From Citrifermentans bemidjiense Bem (GTDB lineage: Bacteria > Desulfobacterota > Desulfuromonadia > Geobacterales > Geobacteraceae): 64,000 bases of DNA. The translations under genes and the position numbers were made by a program. The DNA lies in NCBI RefSeq assembly GCF_000020725.1, contig NC_011146.1:1673501-1737500 (forward strand), written 5' to 3'. The notes beneath the pieces are model-generated. The model ran no database searches, had not been told where the DNA came from, and was given only the letters and a program-made list of their open reading frames with translations. Positions 8,299-17,370 of this stretch are shown here, one piece after another (position 1 is the stretch's first letter; each line of letters begins with the position of its first letter).

Positions 8299-8511
8299 AA
8301 GGCAAATCCCCCCTGTCCCCCCTTCGCAAAGGGGGGGACCCGGGGGCACCGGCAGCGCCACGTGGCAAATTACATTGTGGCCTTCCGGGATTATCCAAGA
8401 GCCTTCGCGCGGGGAGTTTGCAGGGCCCTCTCGAAGGGGGGGGCGCCTTTTCTAAGAGGGGAGGTTTTAAGTCCCCCTTTGCGAAGGGGGATTTAGGGGG
8501 ATTTGCCTTTT
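8299..8511. repeat. MITE-like element with inverted ends AAGGCAAATCCCCC
   Basis: About 213 bp bounded by perfect inverted ends AAGGCAAATCCCCC (8299-8312) and GGGGGATTTGCCTT (from 8496). The arms each hold a CCCCCTTYGCRAAGGGGG hairpin. The interior has no ORF. A related element is at 23733-23846 and a single arm at 21238-21267. It occupies nearly the whole gap before the next gene. Confidence 0.75.
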
Positions 8512-8589
8512 AACCCCAAGGGGATTTGCAGTTCACCAAAAACAGACACTTCATGCAGCTTAACTTCACGCATATATACGGAGACGAAG

Positions 8590-10662
8590 ATGGCCAAGAC
8601 AACGAAACCGTTAGGGATAACCGAAGTCGTCCTCAGGGACGCCCACCAGTCCTTGTTCGCGACCCGCCTGCGCCTGGACGACATGCTTCCCATCGCCGCC
8701 AAGTTGGACCAGGTCGGCTACTGGTCCATCGAGATGTGGGGGGGGGCGACCTTCGACTCCTGCATCCGCTTCCTCGGCGAGGACCCGTGGGAGCGCCTGC
8801 GCGAGCTGAAAAAAGCGATGCCCAACACGCCGCAGCAGATGCTGTTCCGTGGGCAGAACATCCTCGGTTACCGCCACTACGCGGACGACGTGGTCGAGAA
8901 GTTCGTGGAACGCTCCGCGGTGAACGGCATCGACGTCTTCCGCGTCTTCGACGCCATGAACGACCCGCGCAACCTCGACACCGCCATCAAGGCGGTGATT
9001 AAACAGGGCAAACACGCCCAGGGGACGCTCTCCTACACGGTGAGCCCGGTCGACACCATACCCAAATGGGTGGCGCTGGCCAAGCGCATCGAGGACATGG
9101 GGGCGCACTCGCTCTGCATCAAGGACATGGCTGGGCTCATGGCCCCCTACGCCGCCTACGACCTGGTCAAGGCGCTGAAAAAAGGGATCTCCATCCCGAT
9201 CCACATGCAGTGCCACGCCACCACCGGCATGTCCACCGCGGCCTACGTGAAGGCGATCGAGGCGGGGGTCGAGAACGTCGACACCTCCATCTCCTCCATG
9301 AGCATGACCTACGGCCATTCGCCCACCGAGACGCTCGCCGCCATCTTCGCGGACACGGACAAGGCGACCGGCCTCGACACGGTCCTTTTGCAGGAGATCG
9401 CCGACTACTTCACCGTTGTGCGCAAGAAATACGCGAAGTTCGAAGGCTCCCTCAAGGGTGTAGATGCCCGCATCATCACGGCGCAGGTCCCCGGCGGCAT
9501 GCTCACCAACATGGAGAGCCAGCTCAAGGAGCAAAACGCGGGGCACAAGATGGACCTGGTCTTGGCCGAGATCCCGAAAGTCCGCGAGGACCTGGGGATG
9601 ATCCCGCTGGTCACCCCGACCTCGCAGATCGTCGGCACCCAGGCGGTCATCAACGTCCTGACCGGCGAGCGCTACAAGTCGATGACCAAGGAAACCGCCG
9701 CCGTCCTCAAAGGGGAATACGGCGCGACCTCGGCCCCGGTCAACAAGGAGCTGCAGCTGAAGGTTCTGGCCGGCGCCGACCCGATCACCTGCCGCCCGGC
9801 GGACCTCCTCAACGCGGAGATGGACAAGCTCACCGAGGAGCTGCGCGGCCTCTCCAAGGAGAAGAACCTGAAGTTCGGCGACCACGAGGTGGAGGACGTA
9901 CTCACCTACGCGCTGTTCCAGCAGGTTGGCCTCAAGTTCCTGGAGCACCGCGACAACCCCGGCATGTTCGAGCCGGTACCCACCGCCGAGGACGCGGCGC
10001 CCAAGAAGGCGGCAGCGCCCGAAATCACCGGCGGCGACACCTATACCGTAACCGGCGGCGGCCAGACCTTCGTGGTGCAGGTCGCCAAGGCGACCGGGGC
10101 CGCAGCAGCCGCGGCTGCCGCAGCCTCCGCAGTTGGCGGCAACGCACCGGCGCAGGCTCCCGCAGCGGCAGCCGGCAAGACCATCGTCTCTCCCTTGGCC
10201 GGCAACGTCTGGAAGATCGAGTGCGAGCCGGGTCAGCAGGTGCAGGAAGGCGATCTGCTCCTCATCCTCGAAGCCATGAAGATGGAGAACGAGATCTTCG
10301 CCGACCGTGACGGCGTGGTGAGCACCATCCACATCGAGGAAGGTACTGCCGTCGACATTGGCGCCGCGCTCGTCACCATCGCCGGCGAGGGCGATGCCGC
10401 AGCCTGCGCTTGCGCTCCGGCCGCCACGGCCGCTGCCGCCGGCCCCGCCGAGGGAGGTGTCATGGCGCCTTTGGCCGGCAACGTCTGGAAGATCGAGGTA
10501 GAGCAGGGGCAGGCGGTACAGGCAGGCGATCTGCTTCTCATCCTCGAAGCGATGAAGATGGAGAACGAGATCTTCGCCGAAAAGGACGGAGTCGTCAGCC
10601 GGATCATGATCCAGGAAGGAAACGCCGTAGACATCGGCCAGCTTCTGCTGACCGTGGAGTAA
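8590..10662 (+). CDS. Pyruvate/oxaloacetate-type carboxyltransferase with two tandem biotinyl domains
   Basis: 690 residues. Residues ~5-470 are the TIM-barrel and helical region of PycB / OadA / transcarboxylase 5S proteins: [19 protein letters not shown] at the start, metal-site sequence [10 protein letters not shown], and the biotin-accepting [14 protein letters not shown] with the family's catalytic Thr/Gln surroundings. After an Ala-rich linker come two biotinyl domains, each with EAMKMEN (the lysine carries biotin). The domains are near repeats at DNA level too (10255-10305 and 10531-10581). Start is the ATG at 8590 after ACGGAGA. The barrel should carboxylate pyruvate to oxaloacetate (or the reverse) on a biotin carried by the same chain. 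Beside the GcdA-like gene it completes the parts list of a transcarboxylase; it has no biotin carboxylase domain of its own. Confidence 0.82.
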   Translation: MAKTTKPLGITEVVLRDAHQSLFATRLRLDDMLPIAAKLDQVGYWSIEMWGGATFDSCIRFLGEDPWERLRELKKAMPNTPQQMLFRGQNILGYRHYADDVVEKFVERSAVNGIDVFRVFDAMNDPRNLDTAIKAVIKQGKHAQGTLSYTVSPVDTIPKWVALAKRIEDMGAHSLCIKDMAGLMAPYAAYDLVKALKKGISIPIHMQCHATTGMSTAAYVKAIEAGVENVDTSISSMSMTYGHSPTETLAAIFADTDKATGLDTVLLQEIADYFTVVRKKYAKFEGSLKGVDARIITAQVPGGMLTNMESQLKEQNAGHKMDLVLAEIPKVREDLGMIPLVTPTSQIVGTQAVINVLTGERYKSMTKETAAVLKGEYGATSAPVNKELQLKVLAGADPITCRPADLLNAEMDKLTEELRGLSKEKNLKFGDHEVEDVLTYALFQQVGLKFLEHRDNPGMFEPVPTAEDAAPKKAAAPEITGGDTYTVTGGGQTFVVQVAKATGAAAAAAAAASAVGGNAPAQAPAAAAGKTIVSPLAGNVWKIECEPGQQVQEGDLLLILEAMKMENEIFADRDGVVSTIHIEEGTAVDIGAALVTIAGEGDAAACACAPAATAAAAGPAEGGVMAPLAGNVWKIEVEQGQAVQAGDLLLILEAMKMENEIFAEKDGVVSRIMIQEGNAVDIGQLLLTVE

Positions 10663-10673
10663 TCCTTACCGCT

Positions 10674-10767
10674 CCCTCCCCTGGAGGGGGAGGGTCGGGG
10701 TGGGGCGGCTGTTACTCATGGCAGCTTCCGGCCCCCCTCCCAGCCTCCCCCCCCCGGGGGGAGGAGT
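10674..10767. repeat. Inverted pair of C/G-rich intergenic repeats
   Basis: CCCTCCCCTGGAGGGGGAGGG at 10674-10696 faces a second hairpin block with CCCCCCCCGGGGGGAGG at 10733-10767, the same family as 4741-4853 and 26066-26177. Confidence 0.65.
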
Positions 10768-10779
10768 AGCGGAGATCGT

Positions 10780-10836
10780 CGTCAATTGTCAATTATCAAT
10801 TGTCAATTGCCGTTGGTTATCAATTGTCAATTGCCT
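10780..10836. repeat. CAATTGTCAATT short tandem/inverted repeats
   Basis: The unit TCAATTGTCAATT(G/A) occurs three times in 57 bases, just before the malic enzyme RBS. CAATTG is itself palindromic, so the stretch can pair in several registers. It is clearly AT-richer than its surroundings. Confidence 0.7.
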
Positions 10837-10853
10837 TTGGAGGGTTCGCCGAT

Positions 10854-13193
10854 ATGAAGAAGATGTCCGATGCACTGGAATACCATGCCACTGGCCGCAA
10901 GGGGAAGATCGAGGTAATCGCCACCAAGCCGTGCCAGACCGCGCAGGACCTGTCGCTGGCCTATTCGCCGGGAGTCGCCGAGCCCTGCCTCGCCATCGAG
11001 CAGAACCCTGAGGACGCCTACCAGTACACCGCCAAGGGGAACTTGGTGGCCGTGGTATCCAACGGCACCGCCGTCCTTGGCCTCGGCAACATCGGCGCGC
11101 TCGCGGGCAAGCCGGTCATGGAAGGGAAGGGGGTTCTCTTCAAGCGCTTCGCCGACGTCGACGTCTTCGATATCGAGTTGAACAGCGAGGACCCGGACGA
11201 GATCATCAAGGCCTGCCAGCTTCTGGAGCCCACCTTCGGCGGCATCAACCTGGAGGACATCAAGGCGCCCGAGTGCTTCTACATCGAAGAGGAACTGAAG
11301 AAGACCATGAACATCCCGGTCTTCCACGACGACCAGCACGGAACGGCGATCATCTCGGCAGCCGGGCTCATCAACGCGCTCGAACTGGTCGGCAAGAAGA
11401 TAGAGGACGTGAAGATAGTGGTGAACGGCGCAGGCGCATCGGCCAACGCATGCGCGAACCTCGCCATCTCCCTGGGCCTCAAGCTGGAAAACCTCATCAT
11501 GTGCGACACCAAGGGGGTCATCTACAAGGGGAGAGTGGAGGGGATGAACAAGTACAAGGAGCGCTTCGCCGCCGACACCCCGCTGCGCACCCTGGAAGAG
11601 GCGGCGGTCGGCTGCGACGTCATGTATGGTCTCTCCTCCAAAGGGGCCATCACCCAGGACATGGTGCGCAGCATGGCGGCCAACCCCATCATCTTCGCCA
11701 TGGCGAATCCGGACCCCGAGATCACCCCGGAAGAGGCGCACGCGGTCCGCGGCGACGTACTCATCGCCACCGGGCGCTCCGACTATCCGAACCAGGTCAA
11801 CAACGTGCTGGGCTTCCCGTTCATCTTCCGCGGCGCGCTCGACGTGCGGGCCACCACCATCAACGAAGAGATGAAAAAGGCGGCAGTCTTCGCCCTGGCG
11901 GAACTCGCCCGCGAGGAATGCCCCGACTCCGTCTGCCGCGCCTATGGCGACGTCAAGTTCAGCTTCGGCCGCGATTACATCATCCCCAAACCCTTCGACC
12001 CCCGGGCGCTGTTGCGGGTCGCCCCGGCCATAGCCAAGGCGGCAATGGAGACGGGGGTGGCGCGCCAGCCCATCGCGGACATGAACAAGTACGTGGAGCA
12101 TCTGGAGTCGCTGCAGGGCAAATCCAAGGAGACGCTGCGCCAGATCATCAACAAGGCCAAATGCGATCCGAAGACCGTGGTCTTCCCCGAGGGCGAAAAC
12201 GACAAGGTGCTGCGCGCAGCGCAGATGCTGGTCGAGCAGGGGATCGCGCGGCCGATCCTTCTGGGGAACGAAGACAAGATCCGCTGCACCCTGAAACATC
12301 TCGACATCGACCTGAACGGCGGGGTCACCATCATCGACCCGGCCACCTCGGAACACTCCGAATCGTACGCCAGCGAACTCTTCCTGCTCAGGCAGAGAAA
12401 GGGGCTCACCCTCTCCGAGGCCCGCAGGCTCATCAGCCGCAAGTCGCGCACCCACTTCGGCTGCATGATGGTGCGCCGCGGCCACGCCGACGCCCTTTTG
12501 GCCGGGGTCGACGCCAACTACGCCGACACCATCCGCCCCGCGCTGCAGGTGATCGGCAAACAGGAAGGGCTCTCCAGCGTGCACGGCCTCTACATGATGG
12601 TCTTCAAGAAGGACATCTTCTTCCTGGCCGACACCACCGTCTGCATCGATCCGGATGCTGCGGAGCTGGCCGAGACGGCGATCCTCGCGGCGGACAAGGC
12701 GGCCATGCTCGGCATCGACCCGAGCGTCGCCATGCTCTCCATGTCCAACTTCGGCTCGGTGCGGCATCCGCAGGCCGACCGGGTGAGAAGCGCCGTGGAG
12801 ATGGTGAAAAAGAGGGCGCCCGGGCTCGACATCGACGGGGAGATGCAGGCGGATACCGCCGTCGTTTCCGAGATGCTGCAGGCGAATTTCCCCTTCACGA
12901 CACTGAAAAAAGCTGCTAATGTCCTGGTCTTCCCGGACCTTACTTCGGGGAACATCTGCTACAAGCTCCTGCGGCAGTTGGGCGGCGCCGACGCCATCGG
13001 TCCCATCCTCATGGGGATGAACAAGCCGGTGCACATCCTGCAGCAGGGGGACGACGTCATGGACATAGTCAACATGGCGGCCATCGCCGTGGTGGACGCG
13101 CAGACCTGCGGCAAGTCGGCCACCGTAGCCGACGCGCCGGAAAAGAAGGCGCCGCGCCCGGCGCAGTTCACGGGCGCCTACGCCGGAGCCTGA
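10854..13193 (+). CDS. maeB: Malic enzyme fused to phosphotransacetylase-like domain
   Basis: 779 residues in the MaeB layout. The N-terminal malic enzyme (~1-430) shows [11 protein letters not shown], the Lys/Asp-containing [28 protein letters not shown] and the NAD(P) fold [12 protein letters not shown]. The C-terminal ~330 residues are a phosphate acetyl/butyryl-transferase-like domain ([31 protein letters not shown]) that in MaeB usually serves regulation rather than catalysis. It oxidatively decarboxylates malate to pyruvate with CO2 and NAD(P)H. Start: ATG at 10854 behind TTTGGAGGG. Next to a pyruvate/oxaloacetate carboxyltransferase it could close a small pyruvate-oxaloacetate-malate loop that regenerates the carboxyl acceptor; that role is inference. 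Confidence 0.88.
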   Translation: MKKMSDALEYHATGRKGKIEVIATKPCQTAQDLSLAYSPGVAEPCLAIEQNPEDAYQYTAKGNLVAVVSNGTAVLGLGNIGALAGKPVMEGKGVLFKRFADVDVFDIELNSEDPDEIIKACQLLEPTFGGINLEDIKAPECFYIEEELKKTMNIPVFHDDQHGTAIISAAGLINALELVGKKIEDVKIVVNGAGASANACANLAISLGLKLENLIMCDTKGVIYKGRVEGMNKYKERFAADTPLRTLEEAAVGCDVMYGLSSKGAITQDMVRSMAANPIIFAMANPDPEITPEEAHAVRGDVLIATGRSDYPNQVNNVLGFPFIFRGALDVRATTINEEMKKAAVFALAELAREECPDSVCRAYGDVKFSFGRDYIIPKPFDPRALLRVAPAIAKAAMETGVARQPIADMNKYVEHLESLQGKSKETLRQIINKAKCDPKTVVFPEGENDKVLRAAQMLVEQGIARPILLGNEDKIRCTLKHLDIDLNGGVTIIDPATSEHSESYASELFLLRQRKGLTLSEARRLISRKSRTHFGCMMVRRGHADALLAGVDANYADTIRPALQVIGKQEGLSSVHGLYMMVFKKDIFFLADTTVCIDPDAAELAETAILAADKAAMLGIDPSVAMLSMSNFGSVRHPQADRVRSAVEMVKKRAPGLDIDGEMQADTAVVSEMLQANFPFTTLKKAANVLVFPDLTSGNICYKLLRQLGGADAIGPILMGMNKPVHILQQGDDVMDIVNMAAIAVVDAQTCGKSATVADAPEKKAPRPAQFTGAYAGA

Positions 13194-13203
13194 GGAGGCG
13201 TCC

Positions 13204-14058
13204 ATGATGCCCGCGCACGAGCCGATGAGACCAGCCGCCGTCGCCGGCCACTACAGCTCCCCCGACCTGGAATCCAGGGTGCTGGCGGCGCTGGTCGCGG
13301 CGGAAAAGAACCCGGACCAGCTGAGGCCGGAAGACCTCACCGCGATCGACGAATTCCACGTGCGCGGGGCGGCGGCCACACAGGAGCTCGCCGCGGCGCT
13401 GGAGCCCGCGCCGGGACTGCTGGTCCTCGACGTCGGCTGTGGGCTGGGAGGGGCTTCGCGCTATCTCTCGCGTCTATTGGACTGCCACGTCATCGGAGTC
13501 GACCAAAGCTCCGACTACTGCCACGTGGCGAGGATGCTCTCCGAGCGGCTCGGGATGAGCGACCGGGTCGCCTACCTCCAGGCCGACGCGCTGGAGCTCC
13601 CCTTTGGCGACGCCGCCTTCGATCTGGTCTGGATCCAGCACCTGTCCATGAACATCGAGGACAAGCCGAAGCTCTACCGCGAGATCCGGCGGGTGCTGAA
13701 GCCGGGCGGCAGGCTCGCCTTCTACGAGATACTTGCAGGGCCCGGAGGAGAAGTACATTTTCCGGTGCCGTGGGCAAGGGATCCGTCGGCGAGTTTTCTG
13801 GCAAGCCAGGAGGATTTGCGCCGGCTCTTGACGGAAGAAGGGTTCCAGCCTCTGTTCTGGCAGGACGTGACCAAAGACGGGTTGGAGTGGTTTCGCCGCA
13901 GGCAGCAGAAGAGTCGTGAGGGTGGGGCGAGCCCCTTCGGGTTGCACCTGCTACTTGGCGAGGGATTTCCGGCCATGGCCGGGAACCAGCTGCGCAACCT
14001 CGAAGAGGGTAGGATCACCTTGGTCGAGGCGGTTTTCCAGGTGCCGCCCGATAACTGA
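13204..14058 (+). CDS. SAM-dependent methyltransferase (class I)
   Basis: 284 residues with a Rossmann-type methyltransferase core: motif I VLDVGCGLGGASRYL (~75-90), the acidic residue in GVDQSS, motif IV DLVWIQHLSMNI, and LKPGGRLAFYEIL. It is closest in appearance to the UbiE / sarcosine-dimethylglycine methyltransferase group. GAGGAGGC precedes the ATG at 13204, which starts 10 bases after maeB, so they are probably cotranscribed. The substrate cannot be read from the sequence. A quinone or small-molecule methylation would suit an operon that feeds electrons to the membrane, but that is speculation. Confidence 0.7.
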   Translation: MMPAHEPMRPAAVAGHYSSPDLESRVLAALVAAEKNPDQLRPEDLTAIDEFHVRGAAATQELAAALEPAPGLLVLDVGCGLGGASRYLSRLLDCHVIGVDQSSDYCHVARMLSERLGMSDRVAYLQADALELPFGDAAFDLVWIQHLSMNIEDKPKLYREIRRVLKPGGRLAFYEILAGPGGEVHFPVPWARDPSASFLASQEDLRRLLTEEGFQPLFWQDVTKDGLEWFRRRQQKSREGGASPFGLHLLLGEGFPAMAGNQLRNLEEGRITLVEAVFQVPPDN

Positions 14059-14068
14059 GATAGTGCCG

Positions 14069-14098
14069 GGGGACTGGCTCCGCAGGTGCCTGTCCCCC
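14069..14098. repeat. GGGGACTGGCTCC palindromic repeat, copy 2
   Basis: Arms GGGGACTGGCTCC and GGTGCCTGTCCCC around GCA, directly after the methyltransferase stop. Only the loop differs from the copies at 1486 and 23683. Confidence 0.8.
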
Positions 14099-14199
14099 TT
14101 AGCGGTACCCCTCGGATTCACCAGCAGGTCAGGAGGTTCACCATGAAAAGTAGCGCGAGGAATCTGTCGTTGATACCGAATCCCAAGGAGGGTCCGGTC

Positions 14200-15006
14200 A
14201 TGCCAAAGCTCAAAGATTGCACCCTGACCCTTGAGGATAGGGTCGCCGTACTCACCTTCCAGCGTGACGACGTCCGCAACGCCCTGACCGGAACCGCCCT
14301 CACCGAAGACATCATCACCACCGTCAACTGGGTCAACAGCGAGGACCGCGTCTCCGTGCTGGTCCTGACCGGCGCAGGGTCCGCCTTCTCCTCCGGCGGC
14401 AACGTGAAGGAGATGCAGTCCCAAAGCGGCACCTTCGAGGGGTCGCCGGTGCAGGTCCAGGACAAGTACCGCCGCGGCATCCAGCAGATCCCGCTCGTGC
14501 TGCACAAGGCCGAGATCCCGGTCATCGCCGCCGTTAACGGCCCGGCGATAGGCGCCGGCTTCGACCTCGCCAACATGTGCGACATCCGCCTCGCCTCGAC
14601 CCGCGCCAAGGTGGGGGAGACCTTCATCAACCTGGGCATCACCCCCGGTGACGGTGGCGCCTGGTTCATGCAGCGGCTGATGGGTTACCAAAGGGCCGCG
14701 GAGCTCACCTTCACCGGCCGCGTCGTCGAGGCCGCCGAGGCGCTAAAGCTCGGCATCTTCCTGGAGGTTTTGGAGCCGGAAGAGCTGATGCCGCGCACCA
14801 TGGAACTCGCGCGCCAGATCGCCTCCAAGCCCCCGGTCACCCTGAGGCTCACCAAGCGGATGATGAAACTGGCCCAGAGAAGCGACCTTCCCGACTTCCT
14901 CGACCTTTGCGCCTGCTTCCAGTCCCTGGCGCACCACACAGACGATCACATCGAGGCGGTGAACGCCTTTTTGGACAAGAGAGATCCGCACTACAAGGGG
15001 GAATGA
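14200..15006 (+). CDS. Enoyl-CoA hydratase/isomerase family protein lacking the usual catalytic glutamates
   Basis: A 268-residue crotonase-fold protein with GAGSAFSSGGNVKEMQ (oxyanion hole) and NGPAIGAGFDLANMCD. Two starts are possible: ATG 14200 with AAGGAGGG 7 bases upstream, and ATG 14143 with AGGAGG, which adds 19 residues. I prefer 14200 because it gives the family's normal N-terminus. Where hydratases have Glu in GGGxEL and PE, this protein has Asp (GAGFDL) and Phe (GETFINLG), so simple hydration of enoyl-CoA is doubtful; isomerase, hydrolase or another CoA-ester reaction is possible. It overlaps the next gene by the ATGA at 15003-15006. Confidence 0.75.
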   Translation: MPKLKDCTLTLEDRVAVLTFQRDDVRNALTGTALTEDIITTVNWVNSEDRVSVLVLTGAGSAFSSGGNVKEMQSQSGTFEGSPVQVQDKYRRGIQQIPLVLHKAEIPVIAAVNGPAIGAGFDLANMCDIRLASTRAKVGETFINLGITPGDGGAWFMQRLMGYQRAAELTFTGRVVEAAEALKLGIFLEVLEPEELMPRTMELARQIASKPPVTLRLTKRMMKLAQRSDLPDFLDLCACFQSLAHHTDDHIEAVNAFLDKRDPHYKGE

Positions 15007-15911
15007 TCTTGTTGACCAGATCGGGAGTCGAACAAGGGAGCGCTCCGGCCCAGGGGGCCGGTTTCATCGACGTGCACACGCACTGCTTCACCGGCAGCGC
15101 CCGGGCGCAGCAGGTGCTGGAGCAAAGCGGAGAGCTGCGCCGGAGCGGCTTCTCCCACATTGTCGCCATCGGCATGGTCAACACCCGCCTGAGTCATGAG
15201 GAAATCAGGAACCTGATTCCCGACTGGGTCGAAAACCGGGGCAACCCCCTGTACCACGAGCTGGACGAGCTTTTGGAGCACGCCCGCCGCTCCGACGGCT
15301 TCATCATTCCGTTGGTCGACACCCGTGCCCTTTGGGGCGACGTTGCCGGCACCCTCAGCGGCTACATCGAGCAGGGGGTGCGCGGCATCAAGGGGATCTG
15401 GCTCACCGACGTAAACGACATCGGGGTGAAGGGGGTCCCGAAGACCTTCGGCATCACGCTCAAGGAATACCGGCGGCGCGAGTGGGAGATCTTCTCCTAC
15501 GCGCAGGAAAACGACCTGCCGCTGCTCTACCACATGGACGCCCGCGAGCATGCCGACACTATGGCCGCAATGGTGCAGGACTTCCCCCGGGTGCGGGTGA
15601 ACTTCCCGCATTTCGGCATCGGCCGCAAGCCGTTCGCGAAGATCCTCGACGACCACCCGGGGGTCTACACCGATATGGCGAACCTGCTCCCCCACCTGAA
15701 GAAGAACCCGGAAAGCTACCGGGACTTCATCATTCATTACCAGGACCAAGTCTGCCTGGGGAGCGACACCTTCATGTACGACTTGGGCGCCATCGTCCAG
15801 TACCTGGAAGCCCTGCGCGGGCTCGGCTTATCCGAAGAAGTGCTGCACAAGGTCTGCAGCGTCAACCCCAGGGCCTTTCTGGGCAAGGCGCTGCCACAAG
15901 CAACCCTCTAA
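15003..15911 (+). CDS. Amidohydrolase-type metal-dependent hydrolase
   Basis: 302 residues in the amidohydrolase-2 / ACMSD-like TIM-barrel group. The metal-binding HxH is in [10 protein letters not shown] near residue 25, later His in [10 protein letters not shown] and NFPHFG, and the active-site Asp in [10 protein letters not shown] near residue 255. Start: the ATG at 15003 overlaps the stop of the preceding crotonase-family gene (ATGA), so the two are probably translationally coupled. Such enzymes hydrolyse or decarboxylate ring or carboxylic substrates; the pairing with a crotonase-fold protein in an aromatic-degradation region suggests a side branch for an aromatic or alicyclic acid. The exact reaction is unknown. 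Confidence 0.65.
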   Translation: MILLTRSGVEQGSAPAQGAGFIDVHTHCFTGSARAQQVLEQSGELRRSGFSHIVAIGMVNTRLSHEEIRNLIPDWVENRGNPLYHELDELLEHARRSDGFIIPLVDTRALWGDVAGTLSGYIEQGVRGIKGIWLTDVNDIGVKGVPKTFGITLKEYRRREWEIFSYAQENDLPLLYHMDAREHADTMAAMVQDFPRVRVNFPHFGIGRKPFAKILDDHPGVYTDMANLLPHLKKNPESYRDFIIHYQDQVCLGSDTFMYDLGAIVQYLEALRGLGLSEEVLHKVCSVNPRAFLGKALPQATL

Positions 15912-15954
15912 CCGGTTCCCCCCAGTCCCACCAACCCCGCTAGCCTCACGAACT

Positions 15955-16056
15955 CCACCAGGTCCACCAGGTCCACCAGGTCCACCAGGTCCACCAGGTC
16001 CACCAGGTCCACCAGGTCCACCAGGTCCACCAGGTCCACCAGGTCCACCAGGTCCA
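15955..16056. repeat. 9-bp tandem repeat (CCACCAGGT x ~11)
   Basis: 102 bases of exact 9-bp units, 11.3 copies, with no visible variation, between the amidohydrolase stop and the promoter at 16090. Translated in any frame it gives collagen-like or LVD-type repeats, but no gene with a ribosome site uses it. The perfect copies point to recent slippage, so length polymorphism is expected. Confidence 0.95.
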
Positions 16057-16089
16057 TTTTTACGCAAATATAAAACCGTTTTTTTTCTG

Positions 16090-16118
16090 TTGACAGCAAA
16101 ATGGTATTGTAGTACTTA
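16090..16118 (+). promoter_or_regulatory. Promoter/operator of the thiolase operon
   Basis: TTGACA at 16090-16095 and a -10-like TACTTA at 16113-16118 after 17 bases. The palindrome GGTATTGTAGTACT (16103-16116) overlaps the spacer and -10. 25 of the 29 bases are shared with the promoter at 4994-5022, so both operons probably answer to the same regulator. Confidence 0.65.
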
Positions 16119-16186
16119 TTTACCAAAAGGTGGACGCCGCGCCTGATCAGACCCGGCCGAAGCGGCTGGATTAAGAGGAGAACGAA

Positions 16187-17362
16187 ATGTCAGATGTCTA
16201 TGTCATCGAATCACTGCGTACCCCGTTGGGCTCCTTCGGCGGAGCGCTGAGCGACGTAGAAGCGCCGCGTCTCGCCGCCACCGTCATCACCGGCATCATG
16301 GAACGCACAGGGCTTCCCGCTGAAGCCATCGACGAGGTGATTGTCGGCCAGGTTCTCTCCGGCGGCTCGGGGCAGGCTCCCGCGCGTCAGGCCATGCGCT
16401 ATGCGGGGCTCCCCGACACGGTCCCCGCCCTCACCATCAACAAGGTCTGCGGCTCGGGCCTTAAAGCCATCATGCTCGGCGCCGGTTCCATCAAGCTTGG
16501 CGACGCCCAACTGGTGCTCGCGGGCGGCATGGAGAACATGTCACTTGCCCCCTACGCGCTCAGCAAAGGTCGCTACGGCTACCGCATGGGGAACGGCGAG
16601 ATGCTGGACCTGCTGGTCCACGACGGCCTGACCGACCCCTACAGCGGCAAGCACATGGGGGTGATAGCGGAGCAAAGCGCCGGCGACAACAAGCTGGACC
16701 GCACCCTCCAGGACAGCTTCGCGCTCGCCTCCTATCAGAAGGCTCAAGCGGCTCTGAAAGACGGGATCTTCAACGACGAGATAGTCCCGGTGGTGAAGAA
16801 GACGCGCCAGGGCGAGGTGGTCGTCCGCGAGGACGAGGAGCCGCACAAGGTCGACTTCAAGAAACTCCCGGAGCTCCGCGCCGCCTTCCAAAAGGACGGC
16901 ACCATCACCGCGGGTAACGCCTCTACCATCAACGACGGCGCCGCCATGGCGCTTCTGGCGAGCGGCGAGGCCGTGGCCAAATACGGGCTGAAGCCCAAAG
17001 CCCGCCTGGTCGCCTACGCCACCAACAGCGTCCATCCCGACCAGTTCGCCGAAGCCCCGGTAGGCGCCATCGCCAAGGTCTGCGCCAAGGCCGGGCTCAC
17101 TACCGACGACATCGACCTCTTCGAGATCAATGAGGCCTTCGCCGCGGTCCCGCTCATCGCCTGCCAAAGGCTGCGCCTCGATCCGGAGCGCGTCAACGTG
17201 AACGGCGGCGCGGTGGCGCTCGGCCACCCGCTAGGCGCAAGCGGTGCGCGCATCACCGCCACCTTGGTGCGGGAACTTCACAAACGCAAACAACGCTACG
17301 GTCTCGCCACCCTCTGCATAGGCGGCGGCGAGGCGGTCGCGGTAATCCTGGAAAGGGTTTAG
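16187..17362 (+). CDS. Acetyl-CoA acetyltransferase (thiolase)
   Basis: 391 residues, standard thiolase length. The acyl-enzyme Cys88 is in NKVCGSGLKA, His347 in ALGHPLGASGAR and the proton-shuttling Cys377 in CIGGGEA. GGMENMS and NEAFA are further family signatures. RBS AGAGGAGA lies before the ATG at 16187. It is the first gene after the conserved promoter and leads thiolase, 3-hydroxyacyl-CoA dehydrogenase and crotonase, a complete set to turn crotonyl-CoA into two acetyl-CoA. In benzoate clusters of Geobacter a thiolase with this role is called BamN; I leave the symbol blank because position alone does not prove it. Confidence 0.92.
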   Translation: MSDVYVIESLRTPLGSFGGALSDVEAPRLAATVITGIMERTGLPAEAIDEVIVGQVLSGGSGQAPARQAMRYAGLPDTVPALTINKVCGSGLKAIMLGAGSIKLGDAQLVLAGGMENMSLAPYALSKGRYGYRMGNGEMLDLLVHDGLTDPYSGKHMGVIAEQSAGDNKLDRTLQDSFALASYQKAQAALKDGIFNDEIVPVVKKTRQGEVVVREDEEPHKVDFKKLPELRAAFQKDGTITAGNASTINDGAAMALLASGEAVAKYGLKPKARLVAYATNSVHPDQFAEAPVGAIAKVCAKAGLTTDDIDLFEINEAFAAVPLIACQRLRLDPERVNVNGGAVALGHPLGASGARITATLVRELHKRKQRYGLATLCIGGGEAVAVILERV

Positions 17363-17370
17363 GAGGGGTC

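Noticed and set aside
10827-13205. 792-residue open frame on the minus strand opposite maeB
   Set aside because: It is a shadow of the GC-biased codons of the malic enzyme gene; His/Gly/Val/Leu-rich with no family features. The same holds for other long minus-strand frames (for example 2984-3976, 8611-10332, 17359-18669, 26757-28244).
15828-16126. Collagen-like (GPG) and VDL-repeat proteins on the minus strand
   Set aside because: They are translations of the 9-bp DNA repeat in different frames, without ribosome sites or flanking domains.
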